From positions 1-64,000 of the forward strand of contig CAVWDE010000028.1 of the NCBI GenBank assembly GCA_963753685.1: a stretch of DNA of 64,000 nt, written 5' to 3'. Under the pieces are notes generated by a model. The model searched no databases, was not told the origin of the DNA, and saw only the letters and a list, made by a program, of their open reading frames with translations. This document shows positions 37,943 through 47,144 of the stretch, in pieces (the stretch's first letter is position 1; each line of letters starts with the position of its first letter). The position numbers and the translations under genes were made by a program. Source of the stretch: DATAOG01 sp963753685 (lineage in GTDB: Bacteria; Pseudomonadota; Alphaproteobacteria; Geminicoccales; Geminicoccaceae).

Positions 37943-38677
37943 TCACCTGGCCAGGGATGGCGGGATCGACGCCCCTTCCGCCGCCCGCAGGCCTACCGCG
38001 CGCCACCAGGCCAGGCAGCTGCGGGCCAGCGCCTCGGTCGCATCGATGCAGGCGGGCTGCGGCGCTGCGGCGAGCGCGATCGGCAGCTCGGTGCAGGCGA
38101 GCAGCACATGCCCGGCGCCGGCGGCGGTCGCGTGCTCGACCGCACGTCTCAAGAGCGGCGCCGCCTCGGGCGCCCGGTCCCGCTTGACCAACGCGATCGC
38201 CGGCAGCACGCATTCGGCCATGACGGCCGGCGTCGGCTCGAGGGCCGGATGGCCGGCGGCGGCGAGGCGCTGCTGGTAGAGCCCGGCCTTCAGCGTCGCC
38301 TCGGTCGCGAGCAGGCCGAGCGGGCCGGGCGGGAGCTCCAGGCGGGCGAGCTCGGCGAGCACCGCATCGACGATCGAAAGGATCGGCAGCGCGCTCGCGG
38401 TCGCGAGCCCGGCGTGCCAATGGTGCGCGGTGTGGCAGGGGATCGCGATCGCCTGCGCGCCCGCCCGCTCGAGTGCCCGCACGCCCTCCAGCATGGCGGG
38501 CAGGGGCGAGCGCCCGCGGCCGCCCAGGATCGGCCCGACCCGGTCCGGCACCCGCGGGTCCGAGACCACCACCACCGGCAGATGGTCCTGATCGCGCGCC
38601 GCCGGGTTGAGGCGGATCAGCTTGGCCATGAAGTCGACCGTCGCGGCCGGCCCCATGCCGCCCAGCACGCCCAGCAT
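37943..38677 (-). CDS. Aspartate/glutamate racemase family protein
   Basis: This 244-residue cofactor-independent racemase-type protein has the N-terminal LGVLGGMGPAATVDF (residues 2-16). The two catalytic cysteines lie in AIPCHTAHHW (about residue 80) and LLACTELP (about residue 190), both with their usual Thr/Asn-like partners. ATG at 38677 follows GGAGGA by five bases. It may racemise aspartate or a related amino acid. The RimK-like gene 48 bases upstream runs in the same direction, so a shared transcript is possible. Confidence 0.9.
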   Translation of the reverse strand: MLGVLGGMGPAATVDFMAKLIRLNPAARDQDHLPVVVVSDPRVPDRVGPILGGRGRSPLPAMLEGVRALERAGAQAIAIPCHTAHHWHAGLATASALPILSIVDAVLAELARLELPPGPLGLLATEATLKAGLYQQRLAAAGHPALEPTPAVMAECVLPAIALVKRDRAPEAAPLLRRAVEHATAAGAGHVLLACTELPIALAAAPQPACIDATEALARSCLAWWRAVGLRAAEGASIPPSLAR

Positions 38678-38724
38678 CGATGTCCTCCTCCGGCGGCCCG
38701 GCGCCCGGTCGACGCCCTTGAAGA

Positions 38725-40191
38725 CTATTTGCGCCGGGCCTCGATCCGGCGCACCAGATCGGCCAGCAGGCGCCGGTACAGATCGTCCTTGAGCACCGCG
38801 TCCTCGATCCCGACGTCGAGGTTCGGGTTGTCGTTGATCTCGATCAGCACGAAGCCGCTGTCGGTCTGCTTGATGTCGACGCCATAGAGGCCGTCGCCGA
38901 TCAGGGACGCCGCCTTGCAGCCGAGCTCGGTCACTTCGCGCGGCGCCTGATCGACGCTGTGGGTCTTGAAGGTGCCCTCGCGGATCTTGCCGTTGGGCTC
39001 GTGCTTGACGATCTGCCAATGGTTCTTGGGCATGAAGTACTGGCAGACGAAGAGCGGCTCGCGGTTGAGCACGCCAACCCGCCAGTCGAACTGGGTCGGC
39101 ACGTACTCCTGGGCCAGGATCAGGTCGGAGTCCTCGAGCAGCTCGATCGCGCGCGCCTTGAGCTCGGCCTCGTCGTGGACCTTGAAGACCCCGCGCGAGA
39201 ACGAGCCGTCCGGCACCTTGAGCACGATCGGGAAGCCGAGCTGGCTGCCGATCGCCTTGAGATGGCGGCGGTCCAGGATCATGGTTCTGGGGGTCGGGAT
39301 GCCGTGCGCGGCCATCAGCTCGGCCAGATAGACCTTGTTGGTACAGCGCACGATCGAGCTCGGGTCGTCGATCACGGCCATGCCTTCGCGGGCGGCCTTG
39401 CGGGCGAACCGATAGGTATGGTTGGTGAGCGCCGTGGTCTCGCGGATGAACAGGGCGTCGAACTCGCCGAGCCGCAGGAAATCCTGACGGCGGATCGGCT
39501 CGACCTCGATGTTCATCTGGGCGCCGACCTTGACCAGCCGCTCGATGGTCGCGGGCTTGGAGGGCGACAGCGGGTCCTGCGGGTTGCAGAGCACGGCGAC
39601 GCTGTAGCGCGGCAGCGGCTGGGCCGGCTGCGCGCGCCAGGGCACCTTGAGGTAGCGGGCGAGCGCGTTGTTGAACCAGGCCGCCTGGGCCTCGTCGAGC
39701 TCGGCGGGCGACAGCGGCCGGATCGAGCGGATGCGCAGGTTGCCGTTGCGCGACGGCCGCAGCGTGACCGCCAGCAGGGGATGCCGGAAGCGGTCGAAGA
39801 CCGCCCGGGCAAGGGCGCGGAAACGGCTGTCCTCGGTGGTGCCGAAGGCGATCAGGAAGCGGACCGGCTCGGTCAGCAGCTCGGGCAGGCGTGCCAGCCG
39901 CTTGGCGAGCACCGCGTCGAGCTCGGGCAGCGCGAAGCGGTAGAGCGACTTGCGGCCGAGGTCGATGATCGTCTGGACCGAGGGGATCACCTTGTGGCCG
40001 CGGGCCTCGGCGAGCAGCGAGGCGTAGTAGCCGGTGCCGAGATAGATACAGTCGCGGCTCAGGTTGACGACCCGCACCGAGCGGGCGCGAAAGTGCTCGG
40101 GCCGGGTGATGTAGATGCGCGGCAGCCAGACCAGCTGGCCGAGCGCTTCGGGATAGGCCGAGGGTGGCAGCTCGCTGAGAACGGCTTGCAT
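38725..40191 (-). CDS. RimK-type ATP-grasp ligase with RLAN-like N-terminal domain
   Basis: This 488-residue predicted carboxylate-amine ligase has an alpha/beta N-terminal region (about residues 1-190; VNLSRDCIYLGTGYYAS) resembling the RimK-associated RLAN domain. An ATP-grasp domain follows (about residues 200-485) with nucleotide-binding IVLKVPDGSFSRGVFKV (near 325) and the metal-binding ending IEINDNPNLD. It would attach amino acids, or join peptides, using ATP. Its start overlaps the stop of the upstream GNAT-C39 gene (ATGA), so both proteins are made together. The natural substrate is unknown. Confidence 0.88.
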   Translation of the reverse strand: MQAVLSELPPSAYPEALGQLVWLPRIYITRPEHFRARSVRVVNLSRDCIYLGTGYYASLLAEARGHKVIPSVQTIIDLGRKSLYRFALPELDAVLAKRLARLPELLTEPVRFLIAFGTTEDSRFRALARAVFDRFRHPLLAVTLRPSRNGNLRIRSIRPLSPAELDEAQAAWFNNALARYLKVPWRAQPAQPLPRYSVAVLCNPQDPLSPSKPATIERLVKVGAQMNIEVEPIRRQDFLRLGEFDALFIRETTALTNHTYRFARKAAREGMAVIDDPSSIVRCTNKVYLAELMAAHGIPTPRTMILDRRHLKAIGSQLGFPIVLKVPDGSFSRGVFKVHDEAELKARAIELLEDSDLILAQEYVPTQFDWRVGVLNREPLFVCQYFMPKNHWQIVKHEPNGKIREGTFKTHSVDQAPREVTELGCKAASLIGDGLYGVDIKQTDSGFVLIEINDNPNLDVGIEDAVLKDDLYRRLLADLVRRIEARRK

Positions 40192-41351
40192 CAGGGCGTG
40201 GCGTCGCGCCTGCTCAGGATGACCGCGGCGCGGAGTTTGGACCGGCCGTACTTGGCCATCAGCTCGAATTCCCGCCGCAGGATCGGGATGCTGACCCGAT
40301 CGATGCTGGTGACGTGGGCGGAAGAGATATAGGGATCATGAGCGTAGATAAAGCGTTGATCACAGGCCGAGACGATGATCCAGTGGGGTTCCTTGTCGCC
40401 GTAGATCCGGTATTGGCTGATCAGCACCAGCGCGATCGCGCCGGCCGCGATCCGCTCGCTCAGCTCGTCCGGCGAGAGCGGGTGGACATGGATCTTGACC
40501 TGGCTGCGCTTGAGCTCGTCCAGGAAGTCCTCGTGGACCAGCCGGATCACCTCCTTCTTGTCCGGATGGCGCACGGTGTCGAGGAAGGGCGGGCCCTCGT
40601 CGTTGACGAACAGCTCGACCCCGAAGCCGCGCCGCCAGGCGGCCAGCGCCAGGCCGTGCGGGCCGCAGCCGCCGTGACCCGAGGTCATGAAGATCATGGT
40701 CAACTCGCGCCACAGGCGGAGCTCGAGCCGGCGGTCGAGGCGCAGGCCCTTGTCGAGCGCCTTCATCGCCATCATCAACGCCGCCGGACCGCAGGTGAAC
40801 TCCAGCGTCTGCCGGTAGTGCGGCACCCGCCAGGCGACCGACTGCAGGCGCGGCACCAGGTCGTGGGCCATGCGCAGCGCGTCGCTGTCGTCCTCGTAGT
40901 AGGCGCGGTAGACGCCGAAATCGACGTAGCCGACGCTGCGATAGAGTGCCACCGCGGCGGCGTTGCGCGGGTTGACCTCGAGGCGCATGACCGCGGCACC
41001 GCCATCGAGCGCGGCCACCTCGGCGGCCTGCAGCAGGGTCCGACCGAGGCCGCGGCCCTGCTGGTCGGGCAGGACCGCCATCGAATACAGCCGGGCGAGC
41101 GCGGTCCGGCCGTGGAACAGGACCAGGGCATAGCCCACCAGCCGGCCGTTCTCCTCGGCGACCAGGCACTCGGCGGTGTCGCTGGCCAGGAAGTGGCGGA
41201 AGCTGCGCCGCGACAGCCGGTCGTTCTCGAAGCAGCGCTGCTCGAGCTCGACCAGCGCCTCGAGATCCTCGGCGACCGCGGGGCGGATCACCCAGCCCGG
41301 CGCGGCCACCGCGCGACGGCGCGGGTTGCGGACGTCGGGCAAGGCGGTCAT
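40191..41351 (-). CDS. GNAT acetyltransferase and C39-like cysteine peptidase fusion
   Basis: This 386-residue two-domain protein has an N-terminal GNAT domain (about residues 20-155) with the acetyl-CoA loop QQGRGLG (97-103). The C-terminal papain-like C39 domain has C187 in EFTCGPAALM, H323 in PHWIIV and D339 in HDPY as the likely catalytic triad. ATG at 41351 precedes the GNAT domain; the open frame extends upstream without similarity. It is coupled to the RimK-type ligase. This pairing recurs in proteobacteria and has been predicted to modify peptides or proteins. Confidence 0.88.
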   Translation of the reverse strand: MTALPDVRNPRRRAVAAPGWVIRPAVAEDLEALVELEQRCFENDRLSRRSFRHFLASDTAECLVAEENGRLVGYALVLFHGRTALARLYSMAVLPDQQGRGLGRTLLQAAEVAALDGGAAVMRLEVNPRNAAAVALYRSVGYVDFGVYRAYYEDDSDALRMAHDLVPRLQSVAWRVPHYRQTLEFTCGPAALMMAMKALDKGLRLDRRLELRLWRELTMIFMTSGHGGCGPHGLALAAWRRGFGVELFVNDEGPPFLDTVRHPDKKEVIRLVHEDFLDELKRSQVKIHVHPLSPDELSERIAAGAIALVLISQYRIYGDKEPHWIIVSACDQRFIYAHDPYISSAHVTSIDRVSIPILRREFELMAKYGRSKLRAAVILSRRDATP

Positions 41352-41443
41352 GGACGGGAATCTGCGACCGGAGGGCGGGGGGCCTTCATGGCCGCTAGAT
41401 ATAGGCACCGATGCGGTCCGCGAGAAGATGGGGGGCTCGGGTG

Positions 41444-41905
41444 ATGAGCCGCGCACCGGTGACGCCGATGCAGCAGGCACTCGCCGAGGCCGAGGCTGCC
41501 GCGGCCAGGGGCGAGGTGCCGGTCGGCGCGGTCCTGCTCGACCCCGCGGGCGAAGTGCTGGCGGCCGCGGGCAATCGGGTCGAGGAGCTCTCCGATCCGA
41601 CCGCGCACGCCGAGCTCCTCGTGATCCGGGAGGCGGCGCGCAGGCTGGGCACGCCCCGGCTCGCGGCCTGCGACCTCTACGTCACCCTCGAGCCCTGCCC
41701 GATGTGCGCCCAGGCGATCAGCTTCGCGCGCATCCGCCGCCTCTACTATGGCGCCGCCGATCCCAAGGGCGGTGGCGTCGCGCATGGCCCCCGGATCTTC
41801 GCGAGCGCGTCCTGCCACCACGCGCCGGAGGTCTACGGCGGCATCGGCGAGCGCCAGGCGGCGGCGCTGCTGCGCGCCTTCTTTCGCGCCCGCCGCGGAT
41901 CGTGA
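41444..41905 (+). CDS. tadA: tRNA-specific adenosine deaminase
   Basis: This 153-residue zinc deaminase converts A34 to inosine in tRNA-Arg(ACG). The zinc and proton-shuttle motif HAE (in TAHAELLVI) and the second zinc motif PCPMC are present, with the family start MQQALAEAEAA and EVPVGAVL. ATG at 41444 follows a G-rich site; ATG at 41468 is the alternative. Length and motifs fit TadA better than guanine or cytosine deaminases. Confidence 0.9.
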   Translation: MSRAPVTPMQQALAEAEAAAARGEVPVGAVLLDPAGEVLAAAGNRVEELSDPTAHAELLVIREAARRLGTPRLAACDLYVTLEPCPMCAQAISFARIRRLYYGAADPKGGGVAHGPRIFASASCHHAPEVYGGIGERQAAALLRAFFRARRGS

Positions 41906-41908
41906 CCG

Positions 41909-42613
41909 GTGCGGCTGGTCGTCTGGAACTGCGCCGGGGGCTTTGCCCGCAAGCTCACTCCCCTCATGCGCCTGAAGCCGGACGTCGCGGTCATCCAGGA
42001 ATGCGCGCGCTCCAGTCTCGATGACCCCCGCTTGCGTGCGGACCAGGTGTCCTGGCGCGGCCCGGAGCAGGGCAGGGGTCTTGCGATCATCGCCTTCGGC
42101 AGCTGGACGGTCGAGCCGGTCGGGATTCGAGTGGCGGATCGATGGTTTCTGACCGCTCTCGTGCGCAGCGCCGGACTGGAGCTGAGGGTCTGTGCGGTCT
42201 GGGTGAAGCCTGCAGAGGACTATCTCGCTCCGACCCTGCGGACTCTCGATGCCTGTGCGACGTTCCTCTCCCGAGGGGCAGCGGTCGTCGCCGGCGACTT
42301 CAATCACAATGTATCCCTGGACAAGCCCGGGCGCCGCCGCCGCTTTCGCGACGTGGTCGAGCATCTGGGCAGGCTCGGGCTCGCGAGCGCCTGGCACCGG
42401 CATCATGAGCAAGCGCATGGCTCGGAAACCAGCCCGACCCTCTACTTCCGCCGGGCACCGGACCGCGGCTTTCACATCGACTACGCGTTCATGCCACAGC
42501 AGCCGGACTGGCGGCCCCGATCGGCCACGCTCGGCACCTATCAGGACTGGGTGGCGACCGGTCTCAGTGATCACGTTCCCCTGATTGTCGAGGCCGGCCC
42601 AGTCGGCTGGTAG
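41909..42613 (+). CDS. Endonuclease/exonuclease/phosphatase (EEP) family protein
   Basis: This 234-residue protein has the EEP metal-binding and catalytic motifs in order: VVWNCAGGF (Asn near residue 7), VIQEC (Glu near 30), GDFNHN (near 127-132) and the terminal SDHVPL with its catalytic His. GTG at 41909 begins four bases after tadA stops. It could be a phosphodiesterase or nuclease; the substrate is unknown. Confidence 0.85.
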   Translation: MRLVVWNCAGGFARKLTPLMRLKPDVAVIQECARSSLDDPRLRADQVSWRGPEQGRGLAIIAFGSWTVEPVGIRVADRWFLTALVRSAGLELRVCAVWVKPAEDYLAPTLRTLDACATFLSRGAAVVAGDFNHNVSLDKPGRRRRFRDVVEHLGRLGLASAWHRHHEQAHGSETSPTLYFRRAPDRGFHIDYAFMPQQPDWRPRSATLGTYQDWVATGLSDHVPLIVEAGPVGW

Positions 42614-42669
42614 AACAGGCGCAAAGAAATCAGCGGGCACCGTTGCCGCACAGCAGCGAGCGGGGCGCG

Positions 42670-43644
42670 TCAGGCGGCCTTGGCGACCACCCGCTCGCAA
42701 TACCAGCGATAGGCGTCGGCCAGGCCGTCCTCGAGGGCGATCTTCGGCCGCCAGCCAAGCGCGCTCAGGCGGGCGGTGTCGAGCAGCTTGCGCGGCGTGC
42801 CATCGGGGCGCTCGCTGTTGTAGCGCAGCCGGCCCGGGAATCCGACCACCGCCCGGACGGTCTCGGCGAGCTCGGCGATGGTCAGATCCGTGCCGCAGCC
42901 GACGTTGATGTGCACTTCGTCGCTGTAGACCTGGAGCAGATGGACGCAGGCGTCCGCGAGGTCGTCGACGTGCAGGAACTCGCGCCGGGGCTGGCCGGTG
43001 CCCCAGATCTCGACCTCATCGGCGCCTTCTGCCTTGGCGGCGTGCATCTTGGCGATCAGCGCCGGCACGACGTGGCTCGACATGAGATCGAAATTGTCGC
43101 CCGGGCCGTACAGATTGGTCGGCATCGCGCTGATGAAGTCGCACCCCCACTGGCGCCGGTAGGCCTGGCAGAGCTTGATGCCCGCGATCTTGGCGATCGC
43201 GTACCACTGATTGGTCGGCTCCAGCGGTCCCGTCAGCAGGCAGTCCTCCGGCATCGGCTGCGGGGCGAGCTTGGGGTAGATGCAGCTCGAGCCCAGGAAC
43301 AGGAGCTTCTCGACCGCGACCCTGCGGGCGGTGTGGATGACGTTCGCCTCGATCATCAGGTTGTCGTAGAGGAACTCGGCCGGATAGCTGTCGTTGGCGA
43401 GGATGCCGCCGACCTTGGCCGCGGCCACGATCACGACCTCCGGGCGCGCCTTGCCCATCCAGCGCTCGACCTCGTCCTGGCGTCCGAGATCGCACTCCTG
43501 GCGGGTCGCACTCAGGAGCTCGCAGTCCTCGCGCTCGAGCCGGCGTACCAGCGCGCTGCCGACCATGCCGCGGTGGCCCGCAACCCAGACCCGCTTGCCG
43601 GCGATCGGGTAGATGACGGCAACCCTGCCACCCTCGCTCTTCAT
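42670..43644 (-). CDS. fcl: GDP-L-fucose synthase
   Basis: This 324-residue NADPH-dependent epimerase-reductase converts GDP-4-keto-6-deoxymannose to GDP-L-fucose. The Rossmann motif is GHRGMVGSALVRRL near residue 22. The catalytic triad region includes SSCIYP and the YAIAK motif, with NLYGPGDNFD and the C-terminal GWRPKIALEDGL following. ATG at 43644 has upstream GAGG. gmd lies 25 bases upstream on the same strand, giving the complete two-step route from GDP-mannose. Confidence 0.95.
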   Translation of the reverse strand: MKSEGGRVAVIYPIAGKRVWVAGHRGMVGSALVRRLEREDCELLSATRQECDLGRQDEVERWMGKARPEVVIVAAAKVGGILANDSYPAEFLYDNLMIEANVIHTARRVAVEKLLFLGSSCIYPKLAPQPMPEDCLLTGPLEPTNQWYAIAKIAGIKLCQAYRRQWGCDFISAMPTNLYGPGDNFDLMSSHVVPALIAKMHAAKAEGADEVEIWGTGQPRREFLHVDDLADACVHLLQVYSDEVHINVGCGTDLTIAELAETVRAVVGFPGRLRYNSERPDGTPRKLLDTARLSALGWRPKIALEDGLADAYRWYCERVVAKAA

Positions 43645-43669
43645 CCCCTTGCCTCGCTTGTCCGGCCCG

Positions 43670-44734
43670 TCAGTCCAGGCCGTTCCGCCCCTCGCGCTCG
43701 ACCGCCACCAGATCGGCCTCGACCATCTCGCGCACCAGCTCGGGAAAGCTGGTCCGGTGGCGCCAGCCGAGCCGGGCGTGCGCCTTGCTCGGATCGCCGA
43801 GCAGCAGATCGACCTCGGTCGGCCGGAAGTAGCGCGGGTCGACGCACACCAGCTCCTTGCCGCTGCGCTCGTCGATCCCGACCTCGTCCACGCCCTCGCC
43901 CTGCCAGACGATCGCCCGGTCGACGCAGGCGAACGCGCGCTCGACGAACTCGCGCACGCTGTGGGCCTCGCCGGTCGCGAGCACGTAGTCGTCGGGCTGG
44001 TCCTGCTGCAGGATCCGCCACATGCCCTCGACGTAGTCGCGGGCATGGCCCCAGTCGCGCTTGGCATCGAGATTGCCGATGTAGAGCCGCTCCTGCAGGC
44101 CGAGCTCGATCGCGGCGACCGCGCGCGTGATCTTGCGCGTGACGAAGGTCTCGCCGCGCAACGGGCTCTCGTGGTTGAACAGGATGCCGTTCGAGGCGTG
44201 GTAGCCATAGGCCTCGCGGTAGTTGACCGTGATCCAGTAAGCGTAGAGCTTGGCCGCGGCGTAGGGGCTGCGCGGATAGAAGGGCGTGGTCTCGCGCTGC
44301 GGCACTTCCTGCACCTTGCCGTAGAGCTCCGAGGTCGACGCCTGGTAGAAGCGGGTGCGCTCGCCCAGGCCCAGGATGCGGATCGCCTCGAGCAGCCGCA
44401 GCGTGCCGATGCCATCGGCGTTGGCGGTGTACTCGGCGGTCTCGAAGCTGACCTGGACGTGGCTCTGGGCGGCGAGGTTGTAGATCTCGTCGGGCTGGGT
44501 CTCCTGGACCAGGCGGATCAGGTTGGTGGCGTCGGTCAGATCGCCGTGATGCAGGAAGAAGCGGGTCTCGTGCTCGTGCGGGTCGAGGTAGAGGTGATCG
44601 ACCCGGCCGGTGTTGAACGACGACGACCGCCGCTTGACCCCGTGCACGACGTAGCCCTTGGCGAGCAGGAGCTCGGCGAGATAGGCGCCATCCTGGCCGG
44701 TGACCCCGGTGATCAAGGCAACCTTCGCTGACAT
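43670..44734 (-). CDS. gmd: GDP-mannose 4,6-dehydratase
   Basis: This 354-residue SDR enzyme makes GDP-4-keto-6-deoxy-D-mannose. The NAD(P) motif GVTGQDGAYLAELLL is at about residues 9-23. RRSSSFNTGRVDHLY, ASTSELYGKVQE and the YAAAK catalytic motif are typical, as are NHESPLRGETFVTRKI and the C-terminal RPTEVDLLLGD. ATG at 44734 follows GAGGAG by four bases. With fcl it would supply GDP-fucose for a surface polysaccharide, but no glycosyltransferases are adjacent. Confidence 0.97.
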   Translation of the reverse strand: MSAKVALITGVTGQDGAYLAELLLAKGYVVHGVKRRSSSFNTGRVDHLYLDPHEHETRFFLHHGDLTDATNLIRLVQETQPDEIYNLAAQSHVQVSFETAEYTANADGIGTLRLLEAIRILGLGERTRFYQASTSELYGKVQEVPQRETTPFYPRSPYAAAKLYAYWITVNYREAYGYHASNGILFNHESPLRGETFVTRKITRAVAAIELGLQERLYIGNLDAKRDWGHARDYVEGMWRILQQDQPDDYVLATGEAHSVREFVERAFACVDRAIVWQGEGVDEVGIDERSGKELVCVDPRYFRPTEVDLLLGDPSKAHARLGWRHRTSFPELVREMVEADLVAVEREGRNGLD

Positions 44735-44945
44735 CTGGCTCCTCGGTGGCGGCAGCGGCGCCCGATCCGGCGGCGGCGCGGCGTTGCGATCGCGGGTCGG
44801 CGCGGCCGGCGCGCTGCTTGGCACGAACCGGCAGCATGGCTACCTTCAGATTAAGGCGCTCCTTACACCGGATCGCGCGGCCCGAGCAAGGGCGCGCGGG
44901 CCGGCCGGCGCCGCTAGGACGATCGGCAAGGGAGAGCGTCCGGGC

Positions 44946-46586
44946 ATGCTGCAACCGGCGGGCGACTTCGAGACCCTGCGCCAGCAATTCCGCTGGCAGA
45001 TCCCGCGGGCGTTCAACATCGCGGCGGCGATCTGCGACCGCCACGCGGGGCCCGACAACCGGGTGGCCCTGATCGAAGAGCGGCGGCCCGGCGAGATCCG
45101 CCGGCACGGCTTCCTCGATCTGCAGCGCAACGCCAACCGGCTCGCCCACGTGCTGCAGGCGGCCGGCGTCGGGCGCGGCGACCGGGTCGGCATCCTGCTC
45201 GGTCAGCGGCTCGAGACCCTGCTCGCCCATCTCGCGGTCTACAAGCTGGGCGGCATCGCGATGCCGCTGTTCGGGCTGTTCGGGCCGGACGCGCTCGCCT
45301 ACCGGCTGGCCGACAGCGGCGCCAGGGCCGTGATCACCGAGCCGGGCGGCGCCGCCAAGCTGGTCGAGCTGCGCGCCGATCTGCCGGCGCTCGAGCAGGT
45401 GTTCGCAACCGACGGCGGCGGGCCGGGGGCCGTCGACTTCGATGCCGCGCTCGGGCGTGCCAGGGATGACTTCACGACCGCCGCGACCGGCGCCGACGAT
45501 CCGGCGGTCCTGATCTACACCTCGGGCACGACCGGGCCCCCCAAGGGCGCCCTGCACGCGCACCGCGTCCTGCTCGGGCATCTGCCCGGGGTGCAGCTGC
45601 CCCACGATTTTTTCCCCCAGCCCGGCGATCGCTTCTGGACGCCGGCGGACTGGGCCTGGATCGGCGGGCTGCTGGACGTGCTGCTGCCATCGCTCTACTT
45701 CGGCCTGCCGGTCGTGGTCGGCCCGCCCGGCAAGTTCGATCCCGAGGCCGCGGTCGGGCTGATGGCGCGCCACGCGGTCAGGAACGTTTTTCTGCCGCCG
45801 ACCGCGCTGCGGCTCCTGCGCCAGACCGGGGTCCGGCCGCGCGCGGAGGGCGCCAGGCTGCGCTCGCTCGCATCCGGCGGCGAAAAACTGGGCGACGACG
45901 TGATCGAGTGGGGCCGCGAGGCGTTCGGGCTGACGGTCAACGAGTTCTACGGCCAGACCGAGGCCAACCTCGTGGTCGGCAACAACGCCCGGATTCTCCC
46001 TCTCAAGTCCGGCAGCATGGGCAGGCCGATCCCGGGGCACGAGGTCGCCGTGCTCGACGACGCCGGCACGCCGGCGCCGGCGGGCGTGAGCGGCGTGATC
46101 GCGATCCGCCGGCCGGACCCGGTGATGTTCCTCGGCTACTGGAACAATCCGGCGGCGACCGCGGCCAAATTCAAGGGCGACTGGCTGCTCACGGGCGATC
46201 TCGGGCGCCGGGACGAGGCGGGCTACCTCACCTATCTTGGTCGCGAGGACGACCTGATCAGCAGTGCCGGCTACCGGATCGGGCCCTCCGAGGTCGAGGA
46301 CTGCCTTGCCAGGCATCCGGCGGTGGCGCTCTGCGCCGTGATCGGCGTGCCCGATCCGATCCGGGGCGAGGTGGTCAAGGCGTTCGTCGTGCCCAAGCCC
46401 GGCCAGCGACCCGACGCCGAGCTCGAGCGCTCGATCCAGGCGTTCGTGCGCGAGCGCCTCGCGGCCCATGAGTACCCGCGCCAGATCGCGTTCCTGGAGG
46501 AGCTGCCGCTGACCACCACCGGCAAGGTCCGCCGCCGCGATCTGCGCGAGCGCGAGCAGCAGGCCGGCCCGGCCATTGCCGACTGA
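44946..46586 (+). CDS. AMP-binding acyl-CoA synthetase
   Basis: This 546-residue adenylate-forming enzyme activates a carboxylic acid to its CoA thioester. Core motifs are A3 YTSGTTGPPKG (near residue 195), A5 EFYGQTEAN, the A7/A8 hinge TGDLGRRDEAGYL with YLGREDDLI, and the A10 lysine in TTTGKVRRR near the end. The overall pattern fits medium-chain or acetyl/propionyl-like acyl-CoA synthetases. ATG at 44946 follows GGGAGAG. The neighbours give no clue to the acid. Confidence 0.92.
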   Translation: MLQPAGDFETLRQQFRWQIPRAFNIAAAICDRHAGPDNRVALIEERRPGEIRRHGFLDLQRNANRLAHVLQAAGVGRGDRVGILLGQRLETLLAHLAVYKLGGIAMPLFGLFGPDALAYRLADSGARAVITEPGGAAKLVELRADLPALEQVFATDGGGPGAVDFDAALGRARDDFTTAATGADDPAVLIYTSGTTGPPKGALHAHRVLLGHLPGVQLPHDFFPQPGDRFWTPADWAWIGGLLDVLLPSLYFGLPVVVGPPGKFDPEAAVGLMARHAVRNVFLPPTALRLLRQTGVRPRAEGARLRSLASGGEKLGDDVIEWGREAFGLTVNEFYGQTEANLVVGNNARILPLKSGSMGRPIPGHEVAVLDDAGTPAPAGVSGVIAIRRPDPVMFLGYWNNPAATAAKFKGDWLLTGDLGRRDEAGYLTYLGREDDLISSAGYRIGPSEVEDCLARHPAVALCAVIGVPDPIRGEVVKAFVVPKPGQRPDAELERSIQAFVRERLAAHEYPRQIAFLEELPLTTTGKVRRRDLREREQQAGPAIAD

Positions 46587-46716
46587 GCCCCGGGAGCGCT
46601 CCTCGAAATTTGAGCGCCAGCGCGGCTCTGGACAGGCTTCCCGGGCGCGCTCATAGTACCCTCCGATCACGCTGCCGGCGGCTGGCCGGCAGGCCCAAGA
46701 GCACCGGTGCAGGCCC

Positions 46717-47109
46717 ATGTATCAGGAGCGTACCCGCTCGATCCAGATCTCGGTCGAGCCGTTCTATCTCGACGACCAGTCGGCCCCCGAGCAGAGCCGG
46801 TTCGTGTTCGGCTACCGCATCCAGATCGACAACCAGGGCCGTGAGGTGGTGCAGCTGCTCAGCCGGCACTGGCGGATCACCGACGCCCTCGGGCGCACGC
46901 TTGAGGTGCGCGGCGCGGGCGTGGTCGGGCAGCAGCCGGTGCTCCAGCCCGGGGAGCACTTCGAGTACACCAGCGGCACCCCGCTCGCGACCCCGAGCGG
47001 CATCATGGTCGGCAGCTACGAGATGGTGACCACCACCGGCGAGCACTTCGAGGTCCAGATTCCCGCCTTCTCGCTCGACGCGCCCGGGGCGCGGACCGCG
47101 CCCAACTGA
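46717..47109 (+). CDS. apaG: ApaG family protein (DUF525)
   Basis: This 130-residue protein has the ApaG immunoglobulin-like fold: start IQISVEPFYL, then FGYRIQIDNQG, LLSRHWRITD, the GVVGQQPVLQPGE strand and the SGTPLATPSGIM segment. ApaG proteins are linked to cobalt/magnesium resistance and stress, but the biochemical role is unsettled. It converges with the GGDEF gene. Confidence 0.95.
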   Translation: MYQERTRSIQISVEPFYLDDQSAPEQSRFVFGYRIQIDNQGREVVQLLSRHWRITDALGRTLEVRGAGVVGQQPVLQPGEHFEYTSGTPLATPSGIMVGSYEMVTTTGEHFEVQIPAFSLDAPGARTAPN

Positions 47110-47116
47110 CGCACCG

Positions 47117-47141
47117 CCGCCGGCCGCGCAGGCGCCGGCGG
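47117..47141. terminator. GC hairpin between convergent apaG and GGDEF genes
   Basis: CCGCCGGC (47117-47124) pairs perfectly with GCCGGCGG (47134-47141) in the 35-base convergent gap. There is no T tract; in this GC-rich DNA the case rests mainly on position. Confidence 0.35.
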
Positions 47142-47144
47142 GGA

